Assembly (NCBI GenBank): GCA_950106755.1
Contig: OX467091.1
Location: forward strand, 24,321,538-24,385,537
Direction: 5' to 3'
DNA: 64,000 nucleotides
Source of the DNA: Climacium dendroides
Lineage: Eukaryota; Streptophyta; Bryopsida; Hypnales; Climaciaceae
This document shows, piece by piece, positions 63,201 to 64,000 of this stretch (the stretch's first letter is position 1; every line of letters begins with the position of its first letter). The notes under the pieces were generated by a model. The model did no database searches and had not been told where the DNA came from. It was given only the letters and a program-made list of their open reading frames with translations. The translations under genes were made by a program, and so were the position numbers.

Positions 63201-64000
63201 TTAGGGAGAGTTGGTCGCAAGTTTGAAAGTAAAATTCGAACACGAAAATCTTTTGGTTCCAAACCAAAAAATGGAATCTTTCCAGATAGAATCTCTGAAC
63301 ATATCATGGCAAATGACCATGCATCAGCTCGAAATGGATGCAATGGAGTTTTACTTCCCTTGATCATTTCAAGGGACATATACCTTGGTGTTCCAATTGT
63401 ATCTTTTGTTGGATCTGGATTCTCCACATTGCTATACACTTCCAATTGAGAAGTACCATAATCCATAACCTTGAATATGAAATGAGGGTCCAAATGCTCC
63501 ACAGGGATTGAACTCGACAACACATTATCAGGTTTCAAGTCAAGATGAGCAACTTGCATGTCATGAAGGTAATACACACCTTTTGCAATTTGGTGCATAA
63601 TATCAACTGCAACATAATAGAATAAAGGACTTTTTGCTCTCTTCAATATGGTAGACAAGTTTGAATCCATCAATTCCATCACCAAATGCATCTCACGAGT
63701 CTCATCTTCCTTGGGATTTTCTTCAAGTCTTTGGATGATTCCAAAGTCAAAGAACTGAACAAAAACTTTGAATATTTGAAACAACCAAGATTTCTTCAAC
63801 CACATCACCCAATTCATTGCACCAACTTCTTCTTCCTTAGGATTCTCATCAACTTTTTTAGTAATCCCGCAACCAAAAAATTGAACAAGATTCGGATGAC
63901 TCAATCCTGCCAAGATGCCAACTTCTTTTCTAGAGTTTATGAGATATTCAAGATCACCTTTCAATATTTTCGTAGCACATGGAAGGCCACACCAATTTGA
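58970..64000 (-). CDS. Kinase–NB-ARC–LRR receptor (moss PNL type), 5'-partial, 3 exons in window
   Basis: Exons 64000-62996 (kinase, start beyond the window), 62851-61805 (NB-ARC) and 60775-58970 (LRR) have GT/AG borders and phase 0 at both junctions; about 1285 residues are visible. Kinase: Lys in CATKILKG, non-RD loop AHLDLKPDNVL, DYG in VMDYGTSQL, SLE in place of APE, and CWSQDPLQRPTF. It contains a 42-residue tandem duplication (63886-63662) between the N-lobe strands. NB-ARC: GMGGIGKTTLV, VLLVLDDVKD, TIILTTRKW, CNGLPLSLKVMG, FLDMACFFC and MHD in LEMHDQLRDLGR, all intact. LRR: eighteen 24-residue repeats, ended by TAG TAA inside unit 19 with three more repeats in frame beyond. The non-RD loop and the lost APE leave kinase activity doubtful. 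The kinase-NB-LRR fusion is known from mosses. It may be functional with a shorter LRR or an early pseudogene. Confidence 0.9.
60776..61804. other. Intron 2 of the PNL gene in the visible part
   Basis: 1,029 bp, AT-rich, between donor AAG|GTAACA (61805/61804) and acceptor TGTAG|GAT (60776/60775). No extra exon or inserted element recognised. The splice joins SGFSSK to DIEVLEGISLQ, the usual link from the end of NB-ARC to the LRR. Confidence 0.75.

Overview
This is nuclear plant DNA: intron-rich genes, AT-rich intergenic sequence and many transposon remnants. A kinase–NB-ARC–LRR gene on the minus strand at the right edge has an architecture known from mosses (the PNL class of Physcomitrium). 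I therefore favour a moss or another non-seed plant. This is an inference; no rRNA or organelle marker is present.

Layout. 1-6132 (+) holds the last eight exons of an OSCA/CSC1-like channel gene, the only ordinary cellular gene that looks intact. 6.1-18.4 kb is transposon territory: a dead Tc1 (DD34E) transposase, a 175-190 bp satellite, a short hairpin element, and a CACTA-type region that carries three RNA polymerase II CTD-like heptads. 18.4-23.2 kb (-) is a TIR-NB-ARC-LRR immune receptor in four exons. Its LRR is a single-exon array of sixteen 47-residue units. 25.4-27.7 kb and 35.9-37.7 kb are two diverged copies of one segment. The second copy lies directly upstream of a kinase pseudogene (34.5-35.8 kb, -) whose last subdomain follows an in-frame TGA. 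30.0-31.8 kb is a tandem duplication of a roughly 820-bp element with terminal inverted repeats. 38-44 kb has a 227-bp CACTA MITE, minisatellites, an unidentified decayed reading frame and a foldback repeat.

44.5-50.4 kb (+) is a decayed multi-exon gene that resembles plant transposase-associated ORFs. One exon is split by a 2.75-kb CACTA element; removing the element and one TTT target copy restores the frame. 51.5-55.9 kb (+) is a pseudogene of the ETO1/EOL (BTB-TPR) family. A 1.33-kb CACTA element containing a hairpin with 348-bp arms is inserted in its coding exon, and again excision restores the frame. 58.8-64.0 kb (-) is the kinase–NB-ARC–LRR receptor. Its LRR array of eighteen 24-residue units runs into tandem stops, with three further repeats beyond them.

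The three immunity-type loci (TNL, kinase, PNL) are all on the minus strand, and their LRRs are encoded as minisatellites (141-bp and 72-bp periods). This gives receptors whose ligand-facing arrays can change length by unequal exchange. The surrounding DNA records repeated CACTA activity and decay in which several stops can be explained by C-to-T transitions at Arg, Gln or Trp codons.
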